Below the pieces are notes generated by a model. The model searched no databases, was not told where the DNA came from, and was given only the letters and a program-made list of their open reading frames with translations. Positions 17,541 through 26,614 of a DNA stretch of 64,000 nucleotides are shown here, piece after piece (the stretch's first letter is position 1; the number at the start of each line of letters is the position of its first letter). The DNA lies in contig NZ_BCVX01000001.1 of NCBI RefSeq assembly GCF_001591965.1, positions 62,001 through 126,000 on the forward strand, given 5' to 3'. The position numbers and the translations under genes are program-made. The stretch comes from Lysinibacillus odysseyi 34hs-1 = NBRC 100172 (GTDB taxonomy: Bacteria; Bacillota; Bacilli; Bacillales_A; Planococcaceae).

Positions 17541-18329
17541 ATGCAAAATTGCCAGGCTTGCGGCTATGAACAGCAGCAAGGTAACTTTTGTGGAGGCTGC
17601 GGCACCGCTTTACTTGTCGGCATTGACCAGAATATGAACTCTTCTCCGGTTCCTGCTACAGAATCAGCCACAAGATATCAGCCGAAAAGACGGTCCAGCA
17701 GGCAGCAGATTGACTCACAGCCAAACAGATTCCAAGTGGAGGTGCAGGACTATATCGCATATTTCAAGACAACATTAAAAAATCCGACAGAATCACTTGC
17801 CGCACCACCTGCTACGAAAACTTTTATCATTACACTCATTCTTTTGCTGCTTTCTGCTGTCCTTGCTGCCTATGCCATTACCGAAGATGTACTTGGGGTA
17901 TTGGTGAATAAAGGAACCTTCCTCCTTTCGATGAGTCTGCTTTACAGCTTGTTTATCGTCATGAGCTTCGCTGCTGCTTTTTTAGTTATGTATTTCTTTT
18001 CCGAAACGAAAGGAATTCTAGGAACATGTAAAACGATATCAGGCTTTTATCCTGCTGTTGTGATGCTGAATGTAACATCCTTACTGTTAGGAATTGTCGG
18101 TGCTACAAAATTGGCTATTTTCTTCTTTGGTATGGCTGTTATGCTTGTCTGCCTATTGATCGGCGCCTTTGTAATAGTCGATGCAGTGCGGCAATTTTCC
18201 CGATCCGTCAACGGCTTTTACGCCTACATAGTCTACTTCATACTTTCATTTATGATGCTATTCTATGTTTCCTCCACACTTGCACGCTCTATTCTAGATC
18301 ACTTCCTCACAAGTGTTGCCTTTTGGTAA
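17541..18329 (+). CDS. Zinc-ribbon multi-pass membrane protein
   Basis: Protein of 262 residues with a zinc ribbon at the N-terminus (Cys 4, 7, 17, 20), a polar linker of about 70 residues, and five or six hydrophobic segments from residue 95 onwards (TFIITLILLLLSAVLAAYAI and others). It resembles proteins encoded next to YvbJ/TcaA-type genes. Function is unknown; adjacency suggests it works with the TcaA-like protein at the membrane. The ribosome binding site is GAAAGAGG, about nine bases before the ATG. Confidence 0.65.
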   Translation: MQNCQACGYEQQQGNFCGGCGTALLVGIDQNMNSSPVPATESATRYQPKRRSSRQQIDSQPNRFQVEVQDYIAYFKTTLKNPTESLAAPPATKTFIITLILLLLSAVLAAYAITEDVLGVLVNKGTFLLSMSLLYSLFIVMSFAAAFLVMYFFSETKGILGTCKTISGFYPAVVMLNVTSLLLGIVGATKLAIFFFGMAVMLVCLLIGAFVIVDAVRQFSRSVNGFYAYIVYFILSFMMLFYVSSTLARSILDHFLTSVAFW

Positions 18330-18357
18330 TAGAACGGAATTAACTCAATAGATAATT

Positions 18358-18390
18358 TGCCAGCCTTTTGCGGGAGGCTGGCTTTCCCGT
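18358..18390 (+). terminator. Terminator of zinc-ribbon operon
   Basis: Stem GCCAGCCT / AGGCTGGC with loop TTTGCGGG, followed by TTTCCCGTATTTT. It lies about 30 bases after the second zinc-ribbon gene. Confidence 0.7.
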
Positions 18391-18517
18391 ATTTTCACTT
18401 CAATAGGCAAAGCATGATTTTGCACTAAAATTGAAATACAGCTCTGAGGATTCCTTATAATAGCGAAAGTAAAATAGCTCGATTTTTCCTGTTCTGTTAT
18501 TAGGAATGCTTTTCCAG

Positions 18518-19756
18518 CTATTCGTAAAATACAATCTCTTCTATATCGGAAAGCCATTCCGTTGCCTCTGTACCATCCGAATTGGCCTTCCAAAGATTTC
18601 TCTTCGTCTCAATGAATGAGGAACCCCTTAGCCAAACGAGCTTCTGAATGGTTGAGACAAACTGTGGGGCATAATCCCCATACCCTTTTGGAGGATTGGT
18701 TATTTTTGTTTGTTTATTCGTGTCAATATCAATGGAATATAACACGGGAAGCGGATGCTTACTGAAGTCGTTTGTCCAATCCTGTTCTTTTATTCTCGAG
18801 GCTACGAGTAATTTATCAGTAATCCAATTAAAATCAAGATCTGCGAAATTGTCAGGCGTATATGTCCCTGAAACAGGCATCTCCTTTACCTTTAAGTCCT
18901 TGTTTTTAAAACCAAAAACAATTCTTCCGCCCCCAGCGATATACGCCAGCGTATCAGTTGACGGTGCCCACTTAGGCTGGCCTACCTGTAAAATCATCTC
19001 GTCTAATACTTCGAAATTTTCCCCTTCCTTATCAATGATGCAAACCATATCGCTATCCATAGACCATGAGGCAGTTGGGGTCACTACAAAGGAAATCCAA
19101 TTGCCGCTCGGGGAGTAGTTTAGCTGCTCGGCATATACGGCAATTAGTTTGTTCTTTTCGGTTGTCCCGATTTCCCTTGGCAATGTAAAGAAAGGTTCCA
19201 CTCCGCCAAAAAGAACAATGTCTTCATAATTATCGCCGACTTTTTTTGTGAACAAAGCAGCGCTTGACCATCCATCGGGGCGAAGAGTGCCGGATGAAGA
19301 AAGGAGAAAACCGCTACCGTCCGGAAGCCACGTAAAATCATTGACTCCGGTTGCGATATTATAGAAGCGCTTGAAATCTGATATATCCAATATCCCTCGG
19401 TCATTATAAGCGATGACGTTTTTATGGGGTGCCCATTTTGGCGAAGAGCCATCATAAAAAATTTTCTTCTTCTCCCCCGTTTTCATATTGTAGGTCCATA
19501 ATTCGGACTGTGATTCACCCTTATAAATTATAGAAGGTGCTTCAACTTGATACACCAGCAGGTTTCCATCTTTCGACCATTGCGGTTTGGCGAACACCTT
19601 ACCCGAATCTGTCACCTGTTTTTCTTGATTACCTATTAAGGTCCACAAATTCCCCTCCCTAATAAAGGCAGCTTTTACCTGTTTTTCCAGATCCGCTGAT
19701 GGGACTGAAGGAAATAGAATAACAAGAAGTATTATGAAAAGAAAAGTCCGTTTCAT
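18518..19756 (-). CDS. Secreted TolB-like beta-propeller protein
   Basis: Exported protein of 412 residues with a Sec signal peptide (MKRTFLFIILLVILFPSVPSA). Repeated blades with W(S/A)-x-D/P motifs follow (KPQWSKDGNLLVY, PKWAPHKNVIAY, FTWLPDGSGFLL, PKWAPSTDTLAY), the pattern of TolB-like six-bladed propellers. Such proteins are usually binding scaffolds; the partner is unknown. AAAGGAG lies upstream of the ATG at 19756; the ATG at 19774 overlaps that site and is rejected. It is isolated, convergent with the zinc-ribbon operon. Confidence 0.7.
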   Translation of the reverse strand: MKRTFLFIILLVILFPSVPSADLEKQVKAAFIREGNLWTLIGNQEKQVTDSGKVFAKPQWSKDGNLLVYQVEAPSIIYKGESQSELWTYNMKTGEKKKIFYDGSSPKWAPHKNVIAYNDRGILDISDFKRFYNIATGVNDFTWLPDGSGFLLSSSGTLRPDGWSSAALFTKKVGDNYEDIVLFGGVEPFFTLPREIGTTEKNKLIAVYAEQLNYSPSGNWISFVVTPTASWSMDSDMVCIIDKEGENFEVLDEMILQVGQPKWAPSTDTLAYIAGGGRIVFGFKNKDLKVKEMPVSGTYTPDNFADLDFNWITDKLLVASRIKEQDWTNDFSKHPLPVLYSIDIDTNKQTKITNPPKGYGDYAPQFVSTIQKLVWLRGSSFIETKRNLWKANSDGTEATEWLSDIEEIVFYE

Positions 19757-20135
19757 GTCCCTTTCTCCTTTCATGGATTGTGTTCTTATTATCTTTCCAA
19801 ACAGCTTTTTTATGTGAACAAGGCCGCCTTTACTAATGAAGAGTAAGAAAGAAATTCATTATTGCACCCCTAACGAAAAGACGCACTGTTCGGGCGTTTT
19901 ACATAGCCAATCTGCATTTCTCTCTTGCGATGACAGCCCTCATTGTTTTTTGAAGTAATATTGTTTCTATACAAAAACTGTACTTCTTAGAAAGAGATGT
20001 TTAATTTTTTTAGAGCAAAATAAAGGAGAGGCTACTAAAAATGCGGCCTCTCCTTTCATTGTTATTGAAAACTATTTATTTCGTAAAGAGCTATTTACTG
20101 TTCTGACTCATCTATTTGTGTAACCAGTAAGGAGA
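19757..20135. other. Intergenic region with terminator
   Basis: About 380 bases. It holds the bidirectional hairpin at 20022-20056. A 40-codon Cys-containing frame at 19836-19958 lacks a ribosome binding site and is not supported as a gene. Confidence 0.4.
20022..20056 (-). terminator. Terminator of DinB-like gene
   Basis: Inverted repeat AAAGGAGAGGC / GCCTCTCCTTT with a loop of about 12 bases, located 80 bases after the DinB-like gene on the minus strand. Confidence 0.6.
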
Positions 20136-20597
20136 TCATCTACATAAAAGCGATTGCTTCATACTTTTAATGATTCCCATATGCAGGTTTTCATGGTTCA
20201 TATGAAAAATGACCATATCCCCTAATGTTCTCATACCTAAAAAAGATGCTGTAAGTGGTTCATCAAGGTGTCCCCTGCACGCCTGCTCAATAAGGGCAGG
20301 CTGTTCTTCCAGCTTCTTTATTAGTTCCTTCATCGATGGCGGCTGCTCTGACCAATCTCCTGGTTTACTCCCACTGGGAAATAGTAAATGGTAGGAAAGA
20401 GGCAATTGTCTTTCCATATTAACAGCCCGGAACATCGTATTATCCCACCCTACCAAGATATGACCAGTGTTCCAGCGGATGCTGTTTTGGTGACCAGGCG
20501 GAATTTCATCTGCTAACTCCACGGGTATAGTGCGAAGAAATTCCACAGTCCATTTACGCCACATTTTCATTTGTTCAAATAATTGTTCTTCCCTCAT
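20136..20597 (-). CDS. DinB-like family protein
   Basis: Four-helix DinB/YfiT-fold protein of 153 residues. The metal-binding histidines are visible: His in NTGHILVGWDN and two in VIFHMNHENLHMG. Members of this superfamily include thiol transferases and damage-induced proteins of unknown activity. Two ATGs lie close to AGGGGG; the second (20597) has a workable spacing of six bases, while the first (20603) abuts the site. Monocistronic. Confidence 0.75.
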   Translation of the reverse strand: MREEQLFEQMKMWRKWTVEFLRTIPVELADEIPPGHQNSIRWNTGHILVGWDNTMFRAVNMERQLPLSYHLLFPSGSKPGDWSEQPPSMKELIKKLEEQPALIEQACRGHLDEPLTASFLGMRTLGDMVIFHMNHENLHMGIIKSMKQSLLCR

Positions 20598-20841
20598 CCT
20601 CATCCCCCTATTTCCCTAATTTTTTGTATAAAACCATTTAATACCGTCACAATATTCTTGTGTAAAGCGATCCATCTATAGCAATAGAAATCAGCTTACC
20701 AGGTGATTTAACTAATGATAAAAGAGTAATCAAGATGACCTACAAAGAATTTTGCCCCTTTATTAGCATCATACCAAAATCAGCGTATAGATCAATGGCG
20801 GAAAGTCTATTCTATCATCAAGGAAGGAGCTAGGACTGTAC

Positions 20842-22371
20842 ATGTTTGGAAAGAAAAAACAGAATGATCACATACCGTCCGATGATGACAAAGGATTAGA
20901 TATAAATGGTACCTTTTCTCCGATAAAACAGGAATTTATTGATGAAATAAAGAAAATTACCCATTCTCCTGCTGATTTAATTATTAAAGAAGTGACAGAA
21001 AGTATTGTGATTGCTTTTATAGAAAATTTAGTGGACAAAAGGATATTGGAGGAACACCTCATTACGGTAGTAGAACATACAGAGCCTATTACGCCTACAG
21101 AGCTGCAACGAATTTTGCCCATTCCAAGGCTTAAGCTGACAGAGCAAAAAAAAGAGATTATATATGATATGCTAGCCGGCACTGTCATCATTTATATAGA
21201 CGGATATTGTGAAGTTGGACTGGCAAATATCGCCAGCATCCAAAATCGTTCATTATCTGCACCGGAAAATGAGTCACAGGTAATTGGTTCCCAAGTAGGG
21301 TTTAACGAAAGTCTGGGCACGAATGTATCACTTGTCCGTAGCTTTATCCGAAACCCCAATCTTTGTATAGAAGAGTTTTCGGTAGGGAAGCAGACAAATA
21401 CGGTATTTTCGATGATTTATGTAAATTCCATTGCCTCAGAGCAAAATATCCGAATTGTACGTGAAAGAATAAACAACCTTAATATTAATGATTTAATCGA
21501 TAGTGCTATGCTGGCTGAATTAATTGAGGATAATTCCTACTCTATTTTCCCTCAAATGCTTTTAACAGAACGGCCCGACCGTTTTTGCGACGGCCTGCTG
21601 AACGGAAAAATCGGGATTATTGTAAATGGGAGTTCGATGGCTATTCTATGCCCTACCTCCTTTTTAGAATTTTTCCATAGTAGAGAAGAGCAAAACCTTC
21701 GGTGGCAGCTGGCTACGTTTATCCGGTTATTGAGATTTAACGCGGTTTTTTTATCGATCTATTTAACGCCTTTATATGTCGCGTCATTAACATTTCACTA
21801 TGAAATCATACCTCAGCCCCTTCTAGTACCGTTAAGTGAATCAAGAGCCATTGTTCCCTTTCCGCCGATTATCGAGGCTCTTATTTTGGAATTGATTATT
21901 GAGCTGCTAAGGGAAGCAGGAGCAAGGTTACCGACAAAGGTAGGTCAAACAATCGGGATTGTAGGCGGGATTGTAATCGGCACAGCAGCAGTTCAGGCGG
22001 GGATTACGAGTAACATCCTCATCATTATTATTGCGCTTTGTGCTTTAGCATCGTTTACAACACCAAATTACATGATGGGTAATGTCATTAGGCTCTTAAG
22101 ATTTCCGATCATTTTTTTAGCAGGCTTCTGGGGATATTACGGGATTATGTTATCTCTTTGCTTGTTGATCATTCACCTATTAAGACAATCCAGCTTAGGT
22201 GCGCCTTATTTATCACCTTTATATCCACCGCGGATTCTTGATTGGGGAACGGCAATTATCCGATTGCCAATCGGATTATTAAAAACAAGAGCTACGAGCA
22301 ATGGAACATTTAACCGAGAAGTGATGCAAGAAAAAGACAAGCCACAAAGAGATGATGTGATGAAAGAATGA
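20842..22371 (+). CDS. Germinant receptor A subunit (GerA family)
   Basis: Spore germination receptor subunit of 509 residues. It has a long hydrophilic N-terminal domain (about 290 residues, containing VRSFIRNPNLCIEEFSVGKQTNTVFSMIY-type GerA signatures) and a C-terminal membrane region of about five segments. It acts in the inner spore membrane with the B and C subunits to detect germinants. The next gene begins with ATGA overlapping the stop codon, so A, B and C are translationally coupled. AAGGAAGGAG lies about 12 bases before the ATG. A forespore (sigma-G) promoter is expected but I could not identify one. The germinant is not predictable. Confidence 0.92.
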   Translation: MFGKKKQNDHIPSDDDKGLDINGTFSPIKQEFIDEIKKITHSPADLIIKEVTESIVIAFIENLVDKRILEEHLITVVEHTEPITPTELQRILPIPRLKLTEQKKEIIYDMLAGTVIIYIDGYCEVGLANIASIQNRSLSAPENESQVIGSQVGFNESLGTNVSLVRSFIRNPNLCIEEFSVGKQTNTVFSMIYVNSIASEQNIRIVRERINNLNINDLIDSAMLAELIEDNSYSIFPQMLLTERPDRFCDGLLNGKIGIIVNGSSMAILCPTSFLEFFHSREEQNLRWQLATFIRLLRFNAVFLSIYLTPLYVASLTFHYEIIPQPLLVPLSESRAIVPFPPIIEALILELIIELLREAGARLPTKVGQTIGIVGGIVIGTAAVQAGITSNILIIIIALCALASFTTPNYMMGNVIRLLRFPIIFLAGFWGYYGIMLSLCLLIIHLLRQSSLGAPYLSPLYPPRILDWGTAIIRLPIGLLKTRATSNGTFNREVMQEKDKPQRDDVMKE

Positions 22372-23477
22372 AAAGTAAAGCCTCTATTAGTCCGCCCCAA
22401 CAAATCAATGCCTTTTTGATTGTAGCTGTCATTTGTTCCAATCAGGTTGGTGTGGGTGTCATGGGATTCCAGCAGCAACTATACCTCCATGCAAAGCAGG
22501 ATGCCTGGATTTCGGTGCTCGTTAGCTTTATACTTGCACATTTATCGGCCATTATTATGATCAAAACTCTGGAGCTATACCAAACTAAAGATCTTTATGA
22601 AATCAATCAAGATGTATTCGGAAAATTGATCGGCAATTTCCTTACTATATTATACATTTCCTATAGTGGTTCTATATTTTTTCTTATATTGAAAATGTAC
22701 ATTGAAGTAATCAATACATGGGTTTTCTATAATTTAAGCCCTTGGTTTTTAGCAGCTACGTTACTGTTGCTTCTTGTATATGCCTTTTTAGGGGATTTTA
22801 GAGTAATTGTCGGTGTTAGCTTTTTTAGCTTTGTGCTGACATTTTTCTGGCTGTTCTCGCTCATCCCCCCGCTTAAATATGCTAATATCGATTATTTACT
22901 GCCTGTTTTTCAAAGCGATATTTTAAGCATATTGAAAGGCACTTACTCCATGACATTTACAATTGTGGGGTTTGAGATCATTAATATCATTTACCCTTTT
23001 ATAAAAGATAAAAAGAACGTAAAACGCTATACCCATTTAAGTTTATTCGCCACATTGCTCATTTATTTTCCAATTTTACTCGTGTCATTAGTCTATTTCA
23101 GCGGGGAGCAACTTTCAAAAACACTCTGGGCTACGCTGACAATGCTGAGTGTAGTACGTTTACCGTTTGTTGAGCGTATAGATATCTTTATGATCTGTTT
23201 TGGCGTGATCATTATCTTACCAAATCTTTGCTTATATGCATGGGCTGTCTACCGGGGAATAAACAGTATTGTTAAAATACGTTTGGCTACATTCATTTGG
23301 CCTTTTAGCGGGTTAATGTTTATCCTTTCATTCTTTGCCAAAACAGTTACGCAGTTAGATGAAGTTAACAGAATTTTTATGCATGTCGGCTTTATTGCGG
23401 TCTTTATCTATCCTATTCTTTTATATTTCCTCGCCCTGCTCAGAAGGAAATTTAGGAAAACACAGGTGATCCAATAA
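22368..23477 (+). CDS. Germinant receptor B subunit (GerB family permease)
   Basis: Integral membrane protein of 369 residues with about ten hydrophobic segments, of the APC-like spore germination permease family. It begins with PPQQINAFLIVAVICSNQVGVGVMGFQ, typical of GerB proteins in which the first helix forms part of a ligand site. The ATG overlaps the stop of the A subunit by four bases and its stop overlaps the C subunit start by one base. Confidence 0.92.
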   Translation: MKSKASISPPQQINAFLIVAVICSNQVGVGVMGFQQQLYLHAKQDAWISVLVSFILAHLSAIIMIKTLELYQTKDLYEINQDVFGKLIGNFLTILYISYSGSIFFLILKMYIEVINTWVFYNLSPWFLAATLLLLLVYAFLGDFRVIVGVSFFSFVLTFFWLFSLIPPLKYANIDYLLPVFQSDILSILKGTYSMTFTIVGFEIINIIYPFIKDKKNVKRYTHLSLFATLLIYFPILLVSLVYFSGEQLSKTLWATLTMLSVVRLPFVERIDIFMICFGVIIILPNLCLYAWAVYRGINSIVKIRLATFIWPFSGLMFILSFFAKTVTQLDEVNRIFMHVGFIAVFIYPILLYFLALLRRKFRKTQVIQ

Positions 23478-24604
23478 TGAAAAAGAGAAAAAGTTGGCTT
23501 CTCATTTTAAGCTTTCTCGTCATATTAGCAGGATGTGCAGAGCAAAAGATTCTTGAAAGATTAAGCTTAACAACACTTATTGGCTATGATTTTGGAGATG
23601 ATGATGAGGTTAATTCTACTGTTATCGTTAGGCAGATCAACCCTGAATTCCAAAGTAATGTAGTAACGATTTCAGCACACGCGAAAACGAGTAAAGGAAC
23701 ACGAGAAGAAATCGGTTTGCAGGCCTCAAAAAAAGTAGCTTCAGGACAGTTAAGGGTCGTCCTCTTCGGAGAAGAATTAGCAGAAGCCGGTATTGGACAA
23801 TATCTCTATAATTTATTGATGAATCCGGAGATCAGTAATGGCGCTTATTTAAGCATTGTCGAAGAGAAAGCAAAAGACTTTCTTGAATATCAATATCAAA
23901 ACATCCCGGATATAAGCCAGCACGTTTTCAATTTACTGAAGCATAATATTGAACAGGAAAAATCAACATCCTCCACTCTTCACGAGACAGCACGGGATTA
24001 TTATTCACCCAACCATGAGCTTGTGCTGCCAATCATTAAAAGAAAAGAGGAAGTAATAGAAATGTCAGGCATTGCTTTTTTTAAAAAGGATGTCATGGTT
24101 GGACGCCTTCCGGCTGAGGATATTTTTTATGTAAAAATGATTAGAGATGATTACGATAAAGGTACCTTTGAACTTGCGTTGGACGGGGAAAATCTAACTT
24201 CTGTCTCTAAGGGGGATTTACCAGAAGAAGTACCAATCGCGCTTGATGCGATAAATTCTAAACATAAAATTTCATTAGCTGATAAAACTACACCTGAATT
24301 TGATTTAACTATTAAATTAAATGTTCGCTTGACTGAGATTGATCAGGCTGTTCAAATTGAGAAAAAAGAAGCATTACAATTGCTTGAAAAAGAAATAAGC
24401 AAAAAAATAGAGAAAGAACTTTCCCGTATTATTTCATATACCCAAGATATAAATTCAGATATTTTCGGGTTTAGGGAGTATTATGATAATCATGTTAGAA
24501 ATGCTGCTACTGATGGTGAAGATCGAGAAACAATGTATCCTAGTGTAAAAGTGAATGTTCATGTCACGAGCAAAATCATCCGCGATGGTGTATTTGGGCA
24601 ATAA
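23477..24604 (+). CDS. Germinant receptor C subunit (GerC family lipoprotein)
   Basis: Lipoprotein of 375 residues with signal peptide and lipobox LAGC (Cys 19). The body has the GerC layout: LERLSLTTLIGYDFGDD near the start, VVLFGEELAEAG in the first domain and a C-terminal domain ending KVNVHVTSKIIRDG. It is anchored to the outer face of the inner spore membrane and completes the receptor. The start overlaps the B subunit stop (TAATG), and a terminator follows. Confidence 0.92.
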   Translation: MKKRKSWLLILSFLVILAGCAEQKILERLSLTTLIGYDFGDDDEVNSTVIVRQINPEFQSNVVTISAHAKTSKGTREEIGLQASKKVASGQLRVVLFGEELAEAGIGQYLYNLLMNPEISNGAYLSIVEEKAKDFLEYQYQNIPDISQHVFNLLKHNIEQEKSTSSTLHETARDYYSPNHELVLPIIKRKEEVIEMSGIAFFKKDVMVGRLPAEDIFYVKMIRDDYDKGTFELALDGENLTSVSKGDLPEEVPIALDAINSKHKISLADKTTPEFDLTIKLNVRLTEIDQAVQIEKKEALQLLEKEISKKIEKELSRIISYTQDINSDIFGFREYYDNHVRNAATDGEDRETMYPSVKVNVHVTSKIIRDGVFGQ

Positions 24605-24621
24605 TGGATTTTCTAAAGAAT

Positions 24622-24666
24622 AATGCTGATTCATCCCTTAATTCTACGAGATGAATCAGCATTTTG
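24622..24666 (+). terminator. Terminator of germination operon
   Basis: AATGCTGATTCATC pairs with GATGAATCAGCATT, loop of about 14 bases, followed by TTGCTGT. It could also act for the convergent gene. Confidence 0.8.
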
Positions 24667-24705
24667 CTGTCGTTACACTTCGGACATCTTCAATTAAAGC
24701 AATGC

Positions 24706-25680
24706 TTATAAAAACTGTTTTACCCTATGGCCGAAATTTTGTTTCAGTGCATTCGTATCGTTCTCATACAGAGAGAATGCTGCTGCCGAAATAGTACTAT
24801 ATTCTTTTTTAGCCCACATCGAAGCCTCCTTTTCCACTTCTTTTTCAAATACAAGACGTGACAGGTTATTTAGTATCCGGTATGACGCAAAAGGATGAGG
24901 AAACTGCGGATCATTTTTTGCCTCCAGCAAAAATTTATTCAGCACTTGATGATCGGCGGAATAAATAAGTTCCACTAACTTAGCGCGGTATTCAAGATCT
25001 GCCGGCGTTAGATGGGGAAAATGTAAAAAGTCATCCATATGCTGAGCTTCATGCTTTAAATAGGAAATTTGAAATTCCGCCGCCTGCAAATCCTTATAGC
25101 ATATGGCGTTGCAGAACAATGCATTATCCTTTGCCCAGCCGCCGACATGTTTGTTTTCACACGTTGCAAAACCGATCCAGCTTTCAAGCAGGAAATCAGA
25201 CATCATATGTACAGTAACGGACCGTTTAGCAAAAGGTAATTCCACTTCAAATTCCAGTACTCTTTCCTCCCGCCAAATATAAGGGCCCCTGAAAGGAGGA
25301 GTAACCCCTCCCAGAAAATGATAGCCTCTTTCTTTAAACGCAGCTGCAAGTGCTTCTTCTAATGAATCGATTGTCGCAGATGAAGGAGCATGCAGAATCC
25401 GGCTGATTTTATTAACCAGTTCCATTTCAGCTTCTTCTGCTGTTGTCTGATTAGTTAATACCGCTCGAAAATAATCGTGATAACAATAAATAACATTTCT
25501 AACAAAATCATCGCTAGCTGAAATTTCCACGTGAGGCGGTGAGAAAAACCGACTAGCAAAACGGGCTTCTAACGCTTCCATTTCTTCAGTTTTTGATGGA
25601 ACAGAGCGCAAAAAAGCAACCGCACTATTGACATCTCCTTGAAGGCATAACGAATAAAATTGTGCTAATTCTTTACTCAT
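24706..25680 (-). CDS. Uncharacterised protein with HExxH motif
   Basis: Soluble protein of 324 residues without signal or membrane segment. The one clear motif is HEAQH at residues 210-214, followed by MDDF, matching the HExxH zinc site of metallopeptidases; a downstream glutamate-rich region (VFEKEVEKEASMW) could supply a third ligand. No family is recognised. It is the last gene of a minus-strand operon after a PH-domain protein and a Nudix hydrolase (gaps of 10 and 15 bases). Protease activity is inferred from the motif alone. Confidence 0.6.
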   Translation of the reverse strand: MSKELAQFYSLCLQGDVNSAVAFLRSVPSKTEEMEALEARFASRFFSPPHVEISASDDFVRNVIYCYHDYFRAVLTNQTTAEEAEMELVNKISRILHAPSSATIDSLEEALAAAFKERGYHFLGGVTPPFRGPYIWREERVLEFEVELPFAKRSVTVHMMSDFLLESWIGFATCENKHVGGWAKDNALFCNAICYKDLQAAEFQISYLKHEAQHMDDFLHFPHLTPADLEYRAKLVELIYSADHQVLNKFLLEAKNDPQFPHPFASYRILNNLSRLVFEKEVEKEASMWAKKEYSTISAAAFSLYENDTNALKQNFGHRVKQFL

Positions 25681-25695
25681 CCCTGCATTCCCTCT

Positions 25696-26076
25696 CTACT
25701 TAACAAGTTTTTCTACAACTTCTAACGGTACAACTGGATGATTGCCAAGCTCAGGTATGTGAACCCATACAAGCTCATACGTCCCCTCACCTGTTGTAAA
25801 TTCTTCAGCTGTCCCCGTTCCGAGCACTCCGCCTGTAATGGAGGCAAGATAATAAAATTGCCTTACACCATTAAAATCAAGCTCAAAAAAGCAAGTCTCG
25901 AGCTCGACCTGTACACCGAGCTCTTCATATGCCTCACGTATTGCGGTCATCTCGGGCGTTTCTCCTGCTTCTGCTTTGCCGCCAGGGAATACATAATAAA
26001 CTTGTTCCTTTTTTGTCCGTTTGATCAGTAAAACATGGTCGTTTTCAAGTATGATGACTCTCCCTGAATGTTTCAT
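25696..26076 (-). CDS. Nudix hydrolase
   Basis: Nudix-fold hydrolase of 126 residues. The Nudix box is complete: GGKAEAGETPEMTAIREAYEELGV fits G-x5-E-x7-REUxEExGU at about residues 32-54. The start VIILENDHVLLIKR is typical. GGAGG lies six bases before the ATG. The middle gene of a three-gene operon; substrate unknown. Confidence 0.85.
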   Translation of the reverse strand: MKHSGRVIILENDHVLLIKRTKKEQVYYVFPGGKAEAGETPEMTAIREAYEELGVQVELETCFFELDFNGVRQFYYLASITGGVLGTGTAEEFTTGEGTYELVWVHIPELGNHPVVPLEVVEKLVK

Positions 26077-26086
26077 TTCTTTCCTC

Positions 26087-26503
26087 CTACTTATCTAAAA
26101 GCCGCTCATCCACCTTAATGGACGGATTTCTTTCGGTAAGCACCCGGACAAACATCTGCCTGTCCTGCGGTGAGATAAGGGCGATTCCCATTCCCTTGTT
26201 ATATAGCACCTCTATCCGATTCAAAGATAGTGCCGGTGCTGAAGCAGGATTATAGGTTTTCGTCAGCTTATAAATCGAAGCAATCGGTATAACTGCTTTA
26301 GTAAAGCCGGTTTTCACAATGAGCTCCTCCTCCGTCACCTCATAGCCTGTCTTACACCAGGCCCAGCCAAAAAATGCTCCTAGGATTGCTGTAATGAGTA
26401 AAGCGGTGAAACTGCCCTCCATAAAAAAAGGAAGTGAGCATGCCACAACTGCTCCCCATACAATCATTCCCACCAAAACATCCTTTTTTGAAGTAAAGTA
26501 CAT
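26087..26503 (-). CDS. PH-domain membrane protein
   Basis: Protein of 138 residues with two hydrophobic segments near the N-terminus (VLVGMIVWGAVVACSLPFF and ALLITAILGAFFGWAW), followed by a bacterial PH-like domain beginning YEVTEEELIVKTGFTKAVIPIASIYKL. This is the organisation of small YyaB-type proteins of unknown function. AGGGGG lies five bases before the ATG at 26503; the longer frame from 26524 is rejected. First gene of the operon with the Nudix and HExxH genes. Confidence 0.7.
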   Translation of the reverse strand: MYFTSKKDVLVGMIVWGAVVACSLPFFMEGSFTALLITAILGAFFGWAWCKTGYEVTEEELIVKTGFTKAVIPIASIYKLTKTYNPASAPALSLNRIEVLYNKGMGIALISPQDRQMFVRVLTERNPSIKVDERLLDK

Positions 26504-26614
26504 GGTAACCCCCTGTTTATCCAATTTCTACTAACTATACTATATCGCAAACACCCGATATTTGACATGGCAAGATGAAAATCGCTACTGTTAATATAGT
26601 AGGAGGTAATTCAA

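Noticed and set aside
19836-19958. 40-codon frame with several Cys
   Set aside because: No ribosome binding site and no promoter; probably chance.
20604-20841. Sigma-G promoter of the germination operon
   Set aside because: No -35/-10 pair with correct spacing was convincing.
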